Of a DNA stretch of 64,000 nucleotides, positions 27,008 to 36,280 are shown in pieces. Within the stretch, counting starts at the first letter, position 1, and the number at the start of each line of letters is the position of its first letter. Origin of the DNA: Candidatus Saccharimonadota bacterium (lineage in GTDB: Bacteria; Patescibacteriota; Saccharimonadia; Saccharimonadales; Saccharimonadaceae); contig JAFRWP010000004.1 of assembly GCA_017437945.1 (NCBI GenBank), positions 62,001 to 126,000 of the forward strand, read 5' to 3'. A program made the position numbers and the translations under genes. The notes below the pieces were generated by a model. That model saw only the letters and a list, made by a program, of their open reading frames with translations. It was not told the origin of the DNA and ran no database searches.

Positions 27008-29290
27008 TTATATATTAAACAGAACCCATTCCCCGTTTTCGTCATAGTCGGGTGAATCCTGGAGGTAGAAGTTATTATTCTTTACGTTGATAATGCCGCC
27101 CTTGAGGTTTAGATTTGCATTTCTTTTAATAAAATCCTGAAGCGCATTGGCTTTTTGACGGACATGCTCATTGTCGGCCGTAAAACCAGCTTTAGTATCG
27201 TAAATACCAATTGATCCATCATTGTACTTAATAATATAGTCCGGATAGAATGCGCGACGGACCGTTCGTTTTCGTTCATTTAATTCAAAGAACGGAATAG
27301 CGAAATATCTTTCCATTTTCTCACCATTTTTATACCACCATTCAATTTGTTTACTGGAATTTAACATGTCTTCGAACTTCTCTTCTGTACTTGGAGCGTT
27401 CTTTTTGCGGTAATACAGAACCATGGCATTGTTCGGCGAACTTGTGATTAGATAATTCTCATTAAATTGGTCAACGTCTGGGATACGGAAGGTCAACTCC
27501 TCAAGTTCGCGTGCGCGACGACGCTTCATTTCTTCACGATAAACGTCTTCATAAGCATCAAGTGCACGATCGAAGATTTGCGAGAAAATTTCTTGATTAA
27601 CGGTCGAACATGCTAATAATTTTTGAACTTGTTCGATATCGATATTTGCTTTATGGAACCAGCTATATAACGTTCCACAAACCACAGATTTCGTACGAGC
27701 CCAGTTCTTAAATTGGCCCGTGAAACCTTTTAGCACGGTATTAAAGATGCGTTCAATATTCGCGGCGTCCATGTTTACTTTCAAAGTTTCATATTCTGAA
27801 ACTTCATAGCTATCAAGATTTTCAATGATGGCGTCGGCAATAATTGGTGCAGTCAATTCGCTATCATACAGCTCCAACTTTTCATCAATTTTATTGTAAC
27901 GTTCTTCGCCAATAATCATTGAGTCATCGACGTCAAACGTCTGGTCGAGAATATTGTCGAGAATCGGTTTAAAGTCGGCACGCAAATCGCCATAGTCAGT
28001 ACGATGAATGAATACACTCGGTAAAGCAATATTCGATATGTCCTCACGGCGATAAGAAAACTGAGTTTTGATTAAATTCTTGGCGTCAGTATCGTCTGGC
28101 GCAATTGTAATGTCGGGTAGATCTGTATAGACGTAGGCCTTATTTAATGCGTCCTCGGCGTAGTGCTTTGCTTCAGGCATACGTAAAATACGACCGACAG
28201 TCTGAATACGAAAAACTTCGGATTTAGTGTCGCGGAGCATGGCCATAACTTGCGCGCGCGGGCAATCCCAACCAAGAGCAATGGCTTGTTTAAAAATTAA
28301 AACTTTGACTTGACTGGTTGGTTTAACGATATTTTCGAGATTCTTTTTATCGTCGGACAGCCAAATTGCAAGTTCGCCATTAGAATAGCGAAGTCCGCGA
28401 CTCGTAAGAATGTTTTCAATAATGTCTTTGTCTTGCAAGTCGAGTGCCGACATAGTTTCTTTGCTCGTATTCGGGAGCTGAATCAGCAATAATGGGTTAA
28501 TATTTATTCCCTGCTCCTGATAAATTTTGGCAAGCTCGTCGCGCTTATCCAATGCGGCTTTAATGACGACTTCGACCGAGTTCGATGAATCGTTGATATT
28601 TTTTGCGATTTCGTTGTTTAGGTAAACTTCTTTTTTGATGAGCTCGCTTTCTATCACGTCTGCAAAATCTACTTCAGTCATATGATAATCTCCGCCCGTC
28701 GAAACAGCTTTTGGCGTGGCGGAAATTTCGAATACTAAATCTGGTTTTATCACCTCATGCACTAAAGCCTGAGAATTTGGACCATAGAATGTTTGGTGGC
28801 TTTCATCGACTATTAAAATAACACCAAGGCCAGCAGCGCGAGTCGCATCGAGGACGTCCTGAAGATTTTTGCCATCTTCACCTTTACGCACAACTTTATT
28901 TGCCCATTCGCCATCTTTGTCCTGTTTGAATAACTTTTCCCAGTTAGTAAAAAGCACTGTGTTGCGCGTCAGTGCACCAGAGCCCATGGAGTCCACGTTT
29001 ATGAGTTGATATTCGGTATCTTGAAGGCGATCGGATAGCTTATTTAAAGACTGTTCGTGTAGCTTATTTGGAGCAGCCCATATGATCACATAATGATGAG
29101 CTTCAAAGAAATCGGCGAGGTTGCGTAGTATTTCGGCGGCCATGATGGTCTTGCCGGAGCCGGTAGGACTTTTCAGAACAACATCAGATACTTTGCTCGA
29201 AGCTTTGCCCTGCTCTTTTTTGATGAGGAAATCACGAATATATTCCGCCGTTTCGTTGATGGCGTCAATTTGAAATTCTTTAAGTATCAT
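27008..29290 (-). CDS. res: Type III restriction enzyme Res subunit
   Basis: Superfamily 2 ATPase-nuclease that cleaves DNA in complex with Mod. Motif I SPTGSGKTIMAAEIL (about 44), motif II VDESHQTFYG (about 173), motif VI RIQTVGRILRMPEAKHY, and a C-terminal nuclease domain PDYIIKYNDGSIGIYDTKAG with the PD...D-x-K pattern (about 697-716). 760 residues, slightly shorter than well-studied homologues. Its ATG overlaps the mod stop as ATGA, so translation is coupled. Confidence 0.93.
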   Translation of the reverse strand: MILKEFQIDAINETAEYIRDFLIKKEQGKASSKVSDVVLKSPTGSGKTIMAAEILRNLADFFEAHHYVIIWAAPNKLHEQSLNKLSDRLQDTEYQLINVDSMGSGALTRNTVLFTNWEKLFKQDKDGEWANKVVRKGEDGKNLQDVLDATRAAGLGVILIVDESHQTFYGPNSQALVHEVIKPDLVFEISATPKAVSTGGDYHMTEVDFADVIESELIKKEVYLNNEIAKNINDSSNSVEVVIKAALDKRDELAKIYQEQGININPLLLIQLPNTSKETMSALDLQDKDIIENILTSRGLRYSNGELAIWLSDDKKNLENIVKPTSQVKVLIFKQAIALGWDCPRAQVMAMLRDTKSEVFRIQTVGRILRMPEAKHYAEDALNKAYVYTDLPDITIAPDDTDAKNLIKTQFSYRREDISNIALPSVFIHRTDYGDLRADFKPILDNILDQTFDVDDSMIIGEERYNKIDEKLELYDSELTAPIIADAIIENLDSYEVSEYETLKVNMDAANIERIFNTVLKGFTGQFKNWARTKSVVCGTLYSWFHKANIDIEQVQKLLACSTVNQEIFSQIFDRALDAYEDVYREEMKRRRARELEELTFRIPDVDQFNENYLITSSPNNAMVLYYRKKNAPSTEEKFEDMLNSSKQIEWWYKNGEKMERYFAIPFFELNERKRTVRRAFYPDYIIKYNDGSIGIYDTKAGFTADNEHVRQKANALQDFIKRNANLNLKGGIINVKNNNFYLQDSPDYDENGEWVLFNI

Positions 29291-31134
29291 GCATCCTCCT
29301 TTTTAATTTCAGCGACAATGTTTGCATACGTTTTAAGAATTCCTTCTGGCATCGCGACGAAGGATATTTCGAAGTCTGTATCGTACTCATCTTCAAGCGC
29401 GTCGCGACTGTATGAAAATACATACATTTTAACTGGACGCTTGTCCGCGTTTCGTTGTTTGATTTTTTCGATAATTTCTTCAAGCGCGAATGGCTCGAAT
29501 ACGATACCAACATATTTATCTTTTGCTTCATATAGTGCAAAATCTTCAGCTACTTCGAGTTGTTTATAGGCATTTTCTTTAACTTGCAGGATATCTTCCA
29601 TGTACGGAGCAAAGTCTTGGCGATTCGCATCGATGCTCGGCTTTTTCTCACGATGGTTGATTTTGTAATATCGGAGATTGGCCGGGATGCCATCAGAATA
29701 TTTACTGCCGTCCTGGCGTTTGCCGGTAATCACAGTTTTCATGCGCGGATAAGTAATTTCTTCAGCAATTTTCGTAGAATCTGGGCCTTTGTCACCGTTG
29801 TTTGTGCAGAGAATAAATTGGCGATGACCGCCATCTTCTTTGTTGAGTTCGAGAACAGCTTGACCAGTTGTACCAGAGCCGGCGAAGAAATCTAAAATAA
29901 TAGCATTATTGTTTCGCATCAAGGATACTAAGTATTTAATCATGTCTGGATTTTTTGGATTGCTGAATTCGCCTCCTATCAACGCAAGATTTGTAGAACC
30001 GTAAGAAGAGGAATAATCTATAATGCTCCTCGAATTCTCCTGGACTTTGGTTAACAAAAATGGCTCACCGTCAATTACTTCAACTTCATTATCGGCAACA
30101 TAGTGTTTTACTTTGATTGAATATTTTCCGTTTCTTCCCGATATAACAACGTTATCTTTATTGGCATTAAAAGTATCTATATGCCAGCTCCATCTTCCGA
30201 GCTTCCCTTTTTTCTTCGGTGCGCGAATTATAATATATCCCCTAGATAACAGCGCATCATTATTTTTATATACCTTAGACTCGTCATTTTCATATTTTGC
30301 TAAATCAGCATCATAATCCATCTCCGCAATCTTATCTCCAGTTGCCGGATTATAATACAATGTCCACCCCATGTTATGGCGCTCATTCAAAGTCGGAGCT
30401 GAACCTGTAGTAAAACTTCCAGTAAAATAAAAGTAGCCTTTATCGTCTCTCTCTAATGGACGCCGTATAGTCTTTTCCTTCGAAATAGTAGATTTTATCT
30501 TGGAACCATCAAATTGTTTTTTCTTTCTATAAACGATAATATACTCATGATTTCGCTGTATATCTATGGCGTCGTTTTGGGCATTACCTTTATTCTGGAT
30601 GATCGTCCCTAAATAATTATCTTCAGTAAATACATCGTCACATAATAGTCGAAGTTGAGAACATTCATGATCGTCGACGCTAATCATCATGACGCCATCA
30701 TCATTAAGGATATTCTTGGCTAGTTTTAATCTTGGCTCCATAAAGCTTAGCCACTTACTGTGACGGAATTCATCTTCGGCATCGACGTAGTTATCGTTAT
30801 AAATAAAGTCTTTATTGCCAGTATTATATGGTGGATCAATATATATTACATCCACTTTTCCAGCGTGCGTATAATTCAGAATCGACAGTGCTTCGAAATT
30901 GTCACCTTCAATAATCAAGTTAGTTGGCTCGTCCGGAGCATTCTCAATGCGTTTATCGGCAACTTCTTCGAGATACGGCTGTTGGGTTTCGAAATTCTCG
31001 ATGACGTTTTCTTTTTTATGTTCCCACACCAAGCCATATTTTTTATTCTTTTTTAGGTGACCGATCTCCGCGAGAAGCTGTTCGCGCGAATAATCGGCGT
31101 ACTTATCCGCTTTGGCGGAGTCGCTGTCGTTCAT
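29287..31134 (-). CDS. mod: Type III DNA methyltransferase Mod subunit (N6-adenine)
   Basis: Recognises the target site and methylates adenine. Motif IV IDPPYNTGNKDF is near residue 98 and motif I DFFAGSGTTGQAV near 395, the beta-class order expected for Type III Mod. The part between holds the target-recognition domain; its DNA (about 29950-30640) is visibly AT-richer than the flanks, fitting domain exchange. The start at ATG 31134 is preferred over an in-frame TTG at 31149. The gene ends in UGA inside the ATGA overlap with res. It is preceded by a folded 211-base leader. Confidence 0.93.
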   Translation of the reverse strand: MNDSDSAKADKYADYSREQLLAEIGHLKKNKKYGLVWEHKKENVIENFETQQPYLEEVADKRIENAPDEPTNLIIEGDNFEALSILNYTHAGKVDVIYIDPPYNTGNKDFIYNDNYVDAEDEFRHSKWLSFMEPRLKLAKNILNDDGVMMISVDDHECSQLRLLCDDVFTEDNYLGTIIQNKGNAQNDAIDIQRNHEYIIVYRKKKQFDGSKIKSTISKEKTIRRPLERDDKGYFYFTGSFTTGSAPTLNERHNMGWTLYYNPATGDKIAEMDYDADLAKYENDESKVYKNNDALLSRGYIIIRAPKKKGKLGRWSWHIDTFNANKDNVVISGRNGKYSIKVKHYVADNEVEVIDGEPFLLTKVQENSRSIIDYSSSYGSTNLALIGGEFSNPKNPDMIKYLVSLMRNNNAIILDFFAGSGTTGQAVLELNKEDGGHRQFILCTNNGDKGPDSTKIAEEITYPRMKTVITGKRQDGSKYSDGIPANLRYYKINHREKKPSIDANRQDFAPYMEDILQVKENAYKQLEVAEDFALYEAKDKYVGIVFEPFALEEIIEKIKQRNADKRPVKMYVFSYSRDALEDEYDTDFEISFVAMPEGILKTYANIVAEIKKEDA

Positions 31135-31345
31135 AATCGTAGGTTCCAATTACTCTTATGTTTGATAAATTGTCGGCACAGCAATTTAATAAAAAATTGC
31201 AGCCCCCGAGTTGCCGGCTGGAACCTACAATTTCGCGTTTTAGGCAAAAACTATAAGACCGACTCCTGCGGGAGCTGCAATCAGAGTTTTTGCAACGCGA
31301 AAATACGTCAGCTAAAACGCGATATATTGTTAAATTGTAAGTTCC
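31135..31345 (-). promoter_or_regulatory. structured leader of the mod-res operon with mutually exclusive helices
   Basis: Read leftward as RNA, three related 10-15 base segments occur. The 5' segment (31346-31332) pairs with the central segment (31219-31233) and continues through CTAAAACGCG (31312-31321) with 31234-31243. The central segment is also perfectly complementary, over 10 bases, to the 3' segment 31139-31148 just before the mod start codon. Inner hairpins are 9 bp (31244-31252 with 31285-31293), 7 bp (31172-31178 with 31212-31218) and 7 bp (31181-31187 with 31194-31200). The two outer pairings exclude one another, as in attenuators or riboswitches. No known RNA family is recognised. 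Confidence 0.6.
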
Positions 31346-31351
31346 ACTTTA

Positions 31352-31357
31352 ATTATA
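31352..31357 (-). promoter_or_regulatory. -10 element of the mod-res operon
   Basis: TATAAT on the minus strand; counting 6 bases downstream puts the transcript start at about 31345, the very base of the leader's first stem. No good -35 is seen at the normal distance. Confidence 0.6.
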
Positions 31358-31407
31358 CCTATTTTTAAGGGGTTTGTGTGAAAAATCTTACGCTCATGCT
31401 TGCGAAA

Positions 31408-31437
31408 TTAAAAAGAAAACTCACTTTTAGTGAGTTT
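31408..31437 (-). terminator. terminator after the DUF3592-like gene
   Basis: ACTCAC/GTGAGT hairpin (31419-31435); on the minus strand it is followed by a T-rich tail. It separates the 31451 gene from the mod promoter. Confidence 0.7.
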
Positions 31438-31450
31438 CTCTGTAATAGTT

Positions 31451-31987
31451 CTAATTATTCTTTTTCTTAAATTCTTCTTCGGCGCGCGTAGTTTTATCTA
31501 GCTCGTTTGCAAATTTTTCACGGAATCTATCAATAAAGTAACCAAGAAATGCGTCTAGAATTAATACTGTCGCAAAAGCGCCAATATAGAGTGGAATGGC
31601 CCGTTTTAGCTTATTCCATCTCCAACTATTATATGCATCCGCGCCAGTTTCAATTTTATCTTTTGGATCGCGGATTGCATCGGCCGGGTTGTTTGGGTCG
31701 TATAGTACATTAATTTCGCTCGGATAGTAGTGAGAGTCTGAATCGTTTGAATTAAGCTTATAGGTTTCACCGTTTACTTCATAGGAAATAACCGTTTCGC
31801 AATTTAGCTTTTCATCATCATCTTTAGTGCACTCGGAGCTATAATTGCCCTCTACTTTTTCGGTATATTTTGCATTACCGGAGAAATCTATAGTACTGAC
31901 TATTCTGAATACTATGCTGGCTATTATGAGAATGATGCCAATGACTAGTGGCACGATTTTGACTTTATAAGGCTTCTGCTTATCCAT
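31451..31987 (-). CDS. DUF3592-like membrane protein
   Basis: Two membrane helices (about 10-33 and 133-155) flank an extracytoplasmic domain with ISYEVNGETYKLNS and NVLYDPNNPADAI, the pattern of DUF3592 proteins. The C-terminus is a Lys/Glu-rich helix. 178 residues from ATG 31987, chosen because TATACT ends exactly 6 bases before it. A second DUF3592-like protein is encoded just beyond ruvB at 33029. Function unknown. Confidence 0.75.
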   Translation of the reverse strand: MDKQKPYKVKIVPLVIGIILIIASIVFRIVSTIDFSGNAKYTEKVEGNYSSECTKDDDEKLNCETVISYEVNGETYKLNSNDSDSHYYPSEINVLYDPNNPADAIRDPKDKIETGADAYNSWRWNKLKRAIPLYIGAFATVLILDAFLGYFIDRFREKFANELDKTTRAEEEFKKKNN

Positions 31988-32029
31988 ATCCGTAGTATAG
32001 CATCTCTTTGATGATGGTATAATACAGAT

Positions 32030-33028
32030 ATGGCAATTGAGAGAGTAATCGATACGAGTTTGCATGAAGACGATAGCGAAGAGCGCGTCGTTGAATTTTC
32101 TCTCCGCCCTACTACTTTTGACGAATATATTGGCCAGCGTCGACTCAAGACGAATTTGAGACTTGCAATTGAAGCCGCCAAAAAACGTGGCGATGTAATG
32201 GACCATGTTTTGCTTTATGGTCCTCCAGGACTAGGTAAGACCACGATGGCCGGTGTGATTGCGCACGAAATGGGCGCTAATTTCCGCGCCACGTCTGCAC
32301 CATCAATTGAGAAAGCCGGCGATCTTGCCAGCATTCTAACCAACCTAGCTGATGGCGACATATTATTTATCGACGAAATTCACCGCCTGCGACGAGCCGT
32401 TGAAGAAATTCTGTATTCTGCGATGGAAGATTATAAGCTCGATATTGTGATTGGCAAAGGGCCGGCCGCACGTAGCGTAAAACTCGATTTACCGCGCTTT
32501 ACATTAATCGGTGCGACAACACAGGCTGGTAATTTGGCTGGGCCACTACGTGATCGTTTTGGCCATTCTTATCGTTTGGAATACTACGCGAATGGCGATA
32601 TTCAGAAAATTATTGAACGTTCGGCAGATATTTTGCAGACAAAAATCGAGCCGGATGCGGCAAAATTATTAGCGGAACGTTCACGTTTAACGCCGCGCAT
32701 TGCGAATCGTTTACTCAAACGCGTACGCGATTATGCGGACGTGAATGGTGATGGTTTTATTGATACGAAAATCGCAAATGAAGCACTAAAAATGCTCGAA
32801 ATTGACGAGCTAGGCCTGGATCCGGCAGACCGTAATATGCTGACTTTGATGTATGAAAAATATGGTGATAAACCAGTGGGATTAAATACAATTGCGGCAC
32901 TAACTGGCGATGAGGCATCAACAATTGAAGATTACCTCGAACCATTTCTGGTGCAAATTGGCATGATTCAACGCACACCACGCGGGCGCATTGTAACGGA
33001 ACTCGCGAAAAAACATCTTGGTTTGTAA
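32030..33028 (+). CDS. ruvB: Holliday junction helicase motor RuvB
   Basis: Hexameric AAA+ motor that, with RuvA, drives branch migration. Walker A GPPGLGKTT (about 64-72), Walker B FIDEIHRL (about 117), sensor I IGATTQAG, the arginine finger region GPLRDRFG and the C-terminal winged helix ending with IQRTPRGRIVTELAKKHLG. 332 residues. TATAAT ends 6 bases before the ATG with no SD. ruvA and ruvC lie about 4 kb away on the other strand. Confidence 0.97.
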   Translation: MAIERVIDTSLHEDDSEERVVEFSLRPTTFDEYIGQRRLKTNLRLAIEAAKKRGDVMDHVLLYGPPGLGKTTMAGVIAHEMGANFRATSAPSIEKAGDLASILTNLADGDILFIDEIHRLRRAVEEILYSAMEDYKLDIVIGKGPAARSVKLDLPRFTLIGATTQAGNLAGPLRDRFGHSYRLEYYANGDIQKIIERSADILQTKIEPDAAKLLAERSRLTPRIANRLLKRVRDYADVNGDGFIDTKIANEALKMLEIDELGLDPADRNMLTLMYEKYGDKPVGLNTIAALTGDEASTIEDYLEPFLVQIGMIQRTPRGRIVTELAKKHLGL

Positions 33029-33661
33029 TTAAATGTCGCCATTAATCATGGCGGAAAAATATAGGCCAAATGCGCCAATAACACCAATAGCAACAATCGT
33101 GGAAATGACGATAGTTAATCCACGTAAATCATTAGCTAAGAAACAATTGCGCGGATTATGGGTATGATAAGCAATGTTGATTGTCTTGCCTACTTTAGGC
33201 TCATTATTTGAATCATATGGATATACGTAACGATGTTTTTTGCCATTCACTTCATACTCAATGATGGGATAAAAACGGTCACGAATGCCATGAAAGACAT
33301 GCACGTCAACAACTTCACCGGCAACGACTTTCACTCCTGAAGCTTTAAGTTTTATATGATGCCTAATTTGCATAACGGCGCCAAAAATAATTGCTAAGGC
33401 AGCCGCTAGCAAAATTAATATTGTGAAACTATTAATCATGCGATCGAGATCGTCGTTGAATATAATTCCAAATACTACGTAGGCAATAATAAAAGGTATA
33501 AAAGCAGCGATTATAACATAGTAAGCCGCAAGTGGGTTGTCTTTATCAAAAATATGTTTCCTAGTTGCCGAGTCGATATAAGAAATAGTCGGAATATTAC
33601 CACATAATTCGCACGGCTGCTGCTCTTTTTTTATTGGTGCGTGGCAATACTGACAAATCAT
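33029..33661 (-). CDS. zinc-ribbon DUF3592-like membrane protein
   Basis: The N-terminus is a zinc ribbon: CQYC (3-6) and CELC (17-20). Membrane helices follow at about 45-68, 75-98 and 180-203, with a DUF3592-like domain between containing IIEYEVNGKKHRYVYPYDSN and NIAYHTHNPRN. 210 residues. TATAAT ends 6 bases before the ATG. Its stop codon abuts that of convergent ruvB with no gap. It is a distant relative of the 31451 product. Confidence 0.75.
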   Translation of the reverse strand: MICQYCHAPIKKEQQPCELCGNIPTISYIDSATRKHIFDKDNPLAAYYVIIAAFIPFIIAYVVFGIIFNDDLDRMINSFTILILLAAALAIIFGAVMQIRHHIKLKASGVKVVAGEVVDVHVFHGIRDRFYPIIEYEVNGKKHRYVYPYDSNNEPKVGKTINIAYHTHNPRNCFLANDLRGLTIVISTIVAIGVIGAFGLYFSAMINGDI

Positions 33662-33679
33662 AAGCTAATTATAGCTTAA

Positions 33680-34576
33680 CTAACCGAAAATAGTGCGTTT
33701 AGTGTCGCGGAATTGCTCAATAAGCTGCTTCTGCTTGCGGTTCAAGTTCTTTGGAATTTCAACATTTACTGTGACGATATGTGGACCACGTTCATTGGTA
33801 CCAAGACGTGGCGCACCATGACCGGAAAGTTTGAAATTAGTGCCTGGCTGAGTGCCAGCTGGGACGCGCATCGTGACGGTGCCATCAACGGTCTCAACAT
33901 CTACGTCGGTACCAAGGACGGCGTCAACCATAGAAATAGTTACATCAGAAAGAATCAAGTCGCCTTCGCGTGTGAGAGTTTTGTGGGCACGAACACGAAC
34001 CTCAACATAAAGATCGCCGCGTTGACCACCTTCCTGCGGAGCTGGGCCACCTTTGCCGCTGAGACGAATACGTTGGCCATCATAAATGCCAGCCGGAATT
34101 TTGAGTTTGATATTCTCGCCATCGACACTGACGGTTTTTGTGCAACCAAAAATTGCTTCTTCAAAATTAATCGTCGTCGAAGTGCGATAATCGCGACCGC
34201 GGCGTGCGCCACGGAAACCGCTACCGCCAAAGCCAAACATGGCACCAAGAATATCGTCCAAACCACCACCGCCAAAATCGAAGTTAAATGCTTGACCGTT
34301 GAAGTCAAAGCCGCCACCGCCAAATGGATTGCCACCAGTGGCACCAGCGCCACCGACGCCGGCATGACCGAATTGATCGTAGCGTTGACGTTTGGTTTTA
34401 TCACTCAAAACAGAATAGGCTTCGTTTACTTCCTTAAACTTCTCTTCTGCCTCTTTATCACCTGGGTTTTTATCAGGATGGTATTTAATGGCAAGCTTAC
34501 GGAAAGCCTTTTTAATTTCATCGTCAGATGCACCCTTTTGGATGCCGAGAACTTCGTAATAGTCTCTTTTACTCAT
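33680..34576 (-). CDS. DnaJ-like co-chaperone without zinc fingers (CbpA type)
   Basis: Stimulates DnaK. The J domain occupies residues 1-68 with the HPD motif in YHPDKNPGD, followed by a Gly/Phe-rich linker (about 76-125) and two C-terminal substrate-binding beta domains (about 130-290). The CxxCxGxG zinc repeats of DnaJ are absent, so it is a class B co-chaperone. 298 residues. TATACT ends 7 bases before the ATG; no SD. No dnaK is in the window. Confidence 0.92.
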   Translation of the reverse strand: MSKRDYYEVLGIQKGASDDEIKKAFRKLAIKYHPDKNPGDKEAEEKFKEVNEAYSVLSDKTKRQRYDQFGHAGVGGAGATGGNPFGGGGFDFNGQAFNFDFGGGGLDDILGAMFGFGGSGFRGARRGRDYRTSTTINFEEAIFGCTKTVSVDGENIKLKIPAGIYDGQRIRLSGKGGPAPQEGGQRGDLYVEVRVRAHKTLTREGDLILSDVTISMVDAVLGTDVDVETVDGTVTMRVPAGTQPGTNFKLSGHGAPRLGTNERGPHIVTVNVEIPKNLNRKQKQLIEQFRDTKRTIFG

Positions 34577-34621
34577 GCATTATAGTATAGCTTTTAGCAG
34601 TCGCATGGTCAAGAGTGCTAA

Positions 34622-35263
34622 TCACTTCTTGGTGCGTTCGGCTACGGCTTGTGGGTTAGCGTCATTGTCGAAAGTATCACGAATATGGTGACCAAATAAT
34701 ACGGTCATAAGTGTGTCGAGCGTAACTGCGCCAACGACATGCGCTTCTTTGTCGACGATAATGCAATAAGTACAATTGGAACGTAAAAATGTCGCAAGTA
34801 GCATTTGGAGTGAATAATCAGCGCGGGCGAAATAGACTTTTTTATTAATGTAATGATCAAGTGGTTGATCCTCAGTTATTTTAAGTGGATCAATGTCCTC
34901 TGTATTAATATAACCGAACACATTACCGTTTTTGTCTAACACTGGGAAATGAGTGTTACCGGTTTTAAACATTTTGTCTAATAGAAGTGGTCCTAAGAAA
35001 TCCGCTTCGCTAAGTAGCATTAAATCGCGGCGCTCAGTCATGATTTCGGAGACCGGAATTTGATCAAAAGTCATGGCGCTCGCAATAAGATTGCGCTGGT
35101 CGTCAGAAAGAATTTCTTTTGGAGTGCGTTTTAGGACGCCAATAAAATCCTTTTCAGTGTGGGGAGTATAAGGGATTTTCTTTTCCGGAGTGCGGAATTT
35201 GGCGAATTTAGGATCAAGCCATTTAACGAATACTGACATCAGTTTATGAAAGAATGACTTCAT
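34622..35263 (-). CDS. CBS-pair domain protein (CorC/hemolysin-like core)
   Basis: Two CBS motifs are visible: IPVSEIMTERRDLMLLSEAD (about 73-92) and FARADYSLQMLLATFLRSN (about 144-162), the pair that binds adenosine nucleotides in CorC-like proteins. The DUF21 membrane domain and CorC C-terminal domain are absent. 213 residues. The ATG at 35263 is fixed by an AGGAGG SD 9 bases upstream. It ends in UGA, showing that UGA is a working stop here. It is divergent from the DsbA-like gene. Confidence 0.82.
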   Translation of the reverse strand: MKSFFHKLMSVFVKWLDPKFAKFRTPEKKIPYTPHTEKDFIGVLKRTPKEILSDDQRNLIASAMTFDQIPVSEIMTERRDLMLLSEADFLGPLLLDKMFKTGNTHFPVLDKNGNVFGYINTEDIDPLKITEDQPLDHYINKKVYFARADYSLQMLLATFLRSNCTYCIIVDKEAHVVGAVTLDTLMTVLFGHHIRDTFDNDANPQAVAERTKK

Positions 35264-35297
35264 TTTTATTATTCCTCCTAGATGATATAATTTTAGC

Positions 35298-36038
35298 ATG
35301 AATAAAGTTACAGTAGTGGCCATCGTGGTGATTTTGGCCTTGTTGGGAGGTTTAATTGCCTGGTCCTCCATATCAAACCAGCAACCACCAGTCGATTTTA
35401 GCGAGTATGATACTGCTAAATTGATTAAAGGTGATGATAAAAACGGCGGGATAGATGATCACGTTCGTGGCAATACGGACGATCCGAAAGTAATTGTAGT
35501 CGAGTACGCAGATTTGCAATGCCCTGGCTGCGCCGCAACCATGCCAAGGATTCATATGCTATTTGAAAAATATGGTGACCGCGTAGCATTTGTTTACCGC
35601 AACTTCCCGATTACAGGACATCAGAATGCCCGTGCTGCAGCAGCCGCGGCTGAAAGTGCTGGTTTCCAGGGTAAGTATTGGGAAATGGTTGAAACTATTT
35701 ATGCCAACCGCGCCGAATGGATTTCCGAAGTTGGCGATAAGCGCACACAGGTATTTGTTGATTTATTTAAAGATATCGCTCCAGAAGGCGATGTAGATAA
35801 ATTCCGCAGCGATATGAGCAATCCAAATATCGAGAAAAAAGTGAACTTTGATTACAACATTGGCCGCAATGTCGACAAGGTTGACGCGACGCCGGCATTT
35901 TACGTAAATGGAAAAGTTGTCGATATCAAAGAGGCGGAAGACGCGAATGGCTTAGCTGATTTGGTCGAGAACGATATCAAGGCTGCTTTAAAAGAAGCCG
36001 GACTAAGTACTGACCCAGTTTTGGAAGTTACTGAATAG
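35298..36038 (+). CDS. DsbA-like thioredoxin-fold oxidoreductase, membrane-anchored
   Basis: A single N-terminal helix (about 4-24) anchors an extracytoplasmic thioredoxin-fold domain. The active site is CPGC within EYADLQCPGCAATMP (about 69-83); the cis-Pro loop is DATPAFYVNGK. It would form disulfides in secreted proteins; likely clients are the Cys-rich lamin-tail protein (37352) and other surface proteins (inference). 246 residues. TATAAT ends 6 bases before the ATG. Confidence 0.88.
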   Translation: MNKVTVVAIVVILALLGGLIAWSSISNQQPPVDFSEYDTAKLIKGDDKNGGIDDHVRGNTDDPKVIVVEYADLQCPGCAATMPRIHMLFEKYGDRVAFVYRNFPITGHQNARAAAAAAESAGFQGKYWEMVETIYANRAEWISEVGDKRTQVFVDLFKDIAPEGDVDKFRSDMSNPNIEKKVNFDYNIGRNVDKVDATPAFYVNGKVVDIKEAEDANGLADLVENDIKAALKEAGLSTDPVLEVTE

Positions 36039-36050
36039 CCCAAAACCAAC

Positions 36051-36078
36051 AAAAAAGGCCTCGTTTGAGGCTTTTTTG
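36051..36078 (+). terminator. terminator after the DsbA-like gene
   Basis: GCCTC/GAGGC hairpin with A run before and T run after; it can act in both directions and abuts the stop of the small ORF at 36079. Confidence 0.8.
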
Positions 36079-36150
36079 TTACATTTCGATGTATTCATTC
36101 CACCGAAGTGTATCCACTCGGAGCGCCCCCTTGCGAGCACGCTTTTTCAT
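36079..36150 (-). CDS. candidate 23-residue basic peptide
   Basis: A short frame, ATG at 36150, with a clear SD (GGAG, 6 bases before the ATG) and TAA stop directly at the terminator hairpin. The peptide starts MKKRARKGALRVDTL and is strongly basic. It fills the otherwise empty gap between the DsbA-like gene and ruvA. It could be a leader peptide, a small basic protein or chance; no family is recognised. Confidence 0.4.
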   Translation of the reverse strand: MKKRARKGALRVDTLRWNEYIEM

Positions 36151-36280
36151 GGGTTTCTCCTGCTTATTAATGACACGCTCTCTTACGACATTTTCCCCAA
36201 GATTCGATATGTGAATCCGAGAGCGATGTTTTAGATTCTAGCAAATATTATTGGCTTATTCAAGCATAAACCATTTCCGG

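Noticed and set aside
31057-31368. Plus-strand open frame across the mod leader
   Set aside because: It is a shadow of the inverted repeats and the mod 5' end, without promoter, SD or recognisable protein features.
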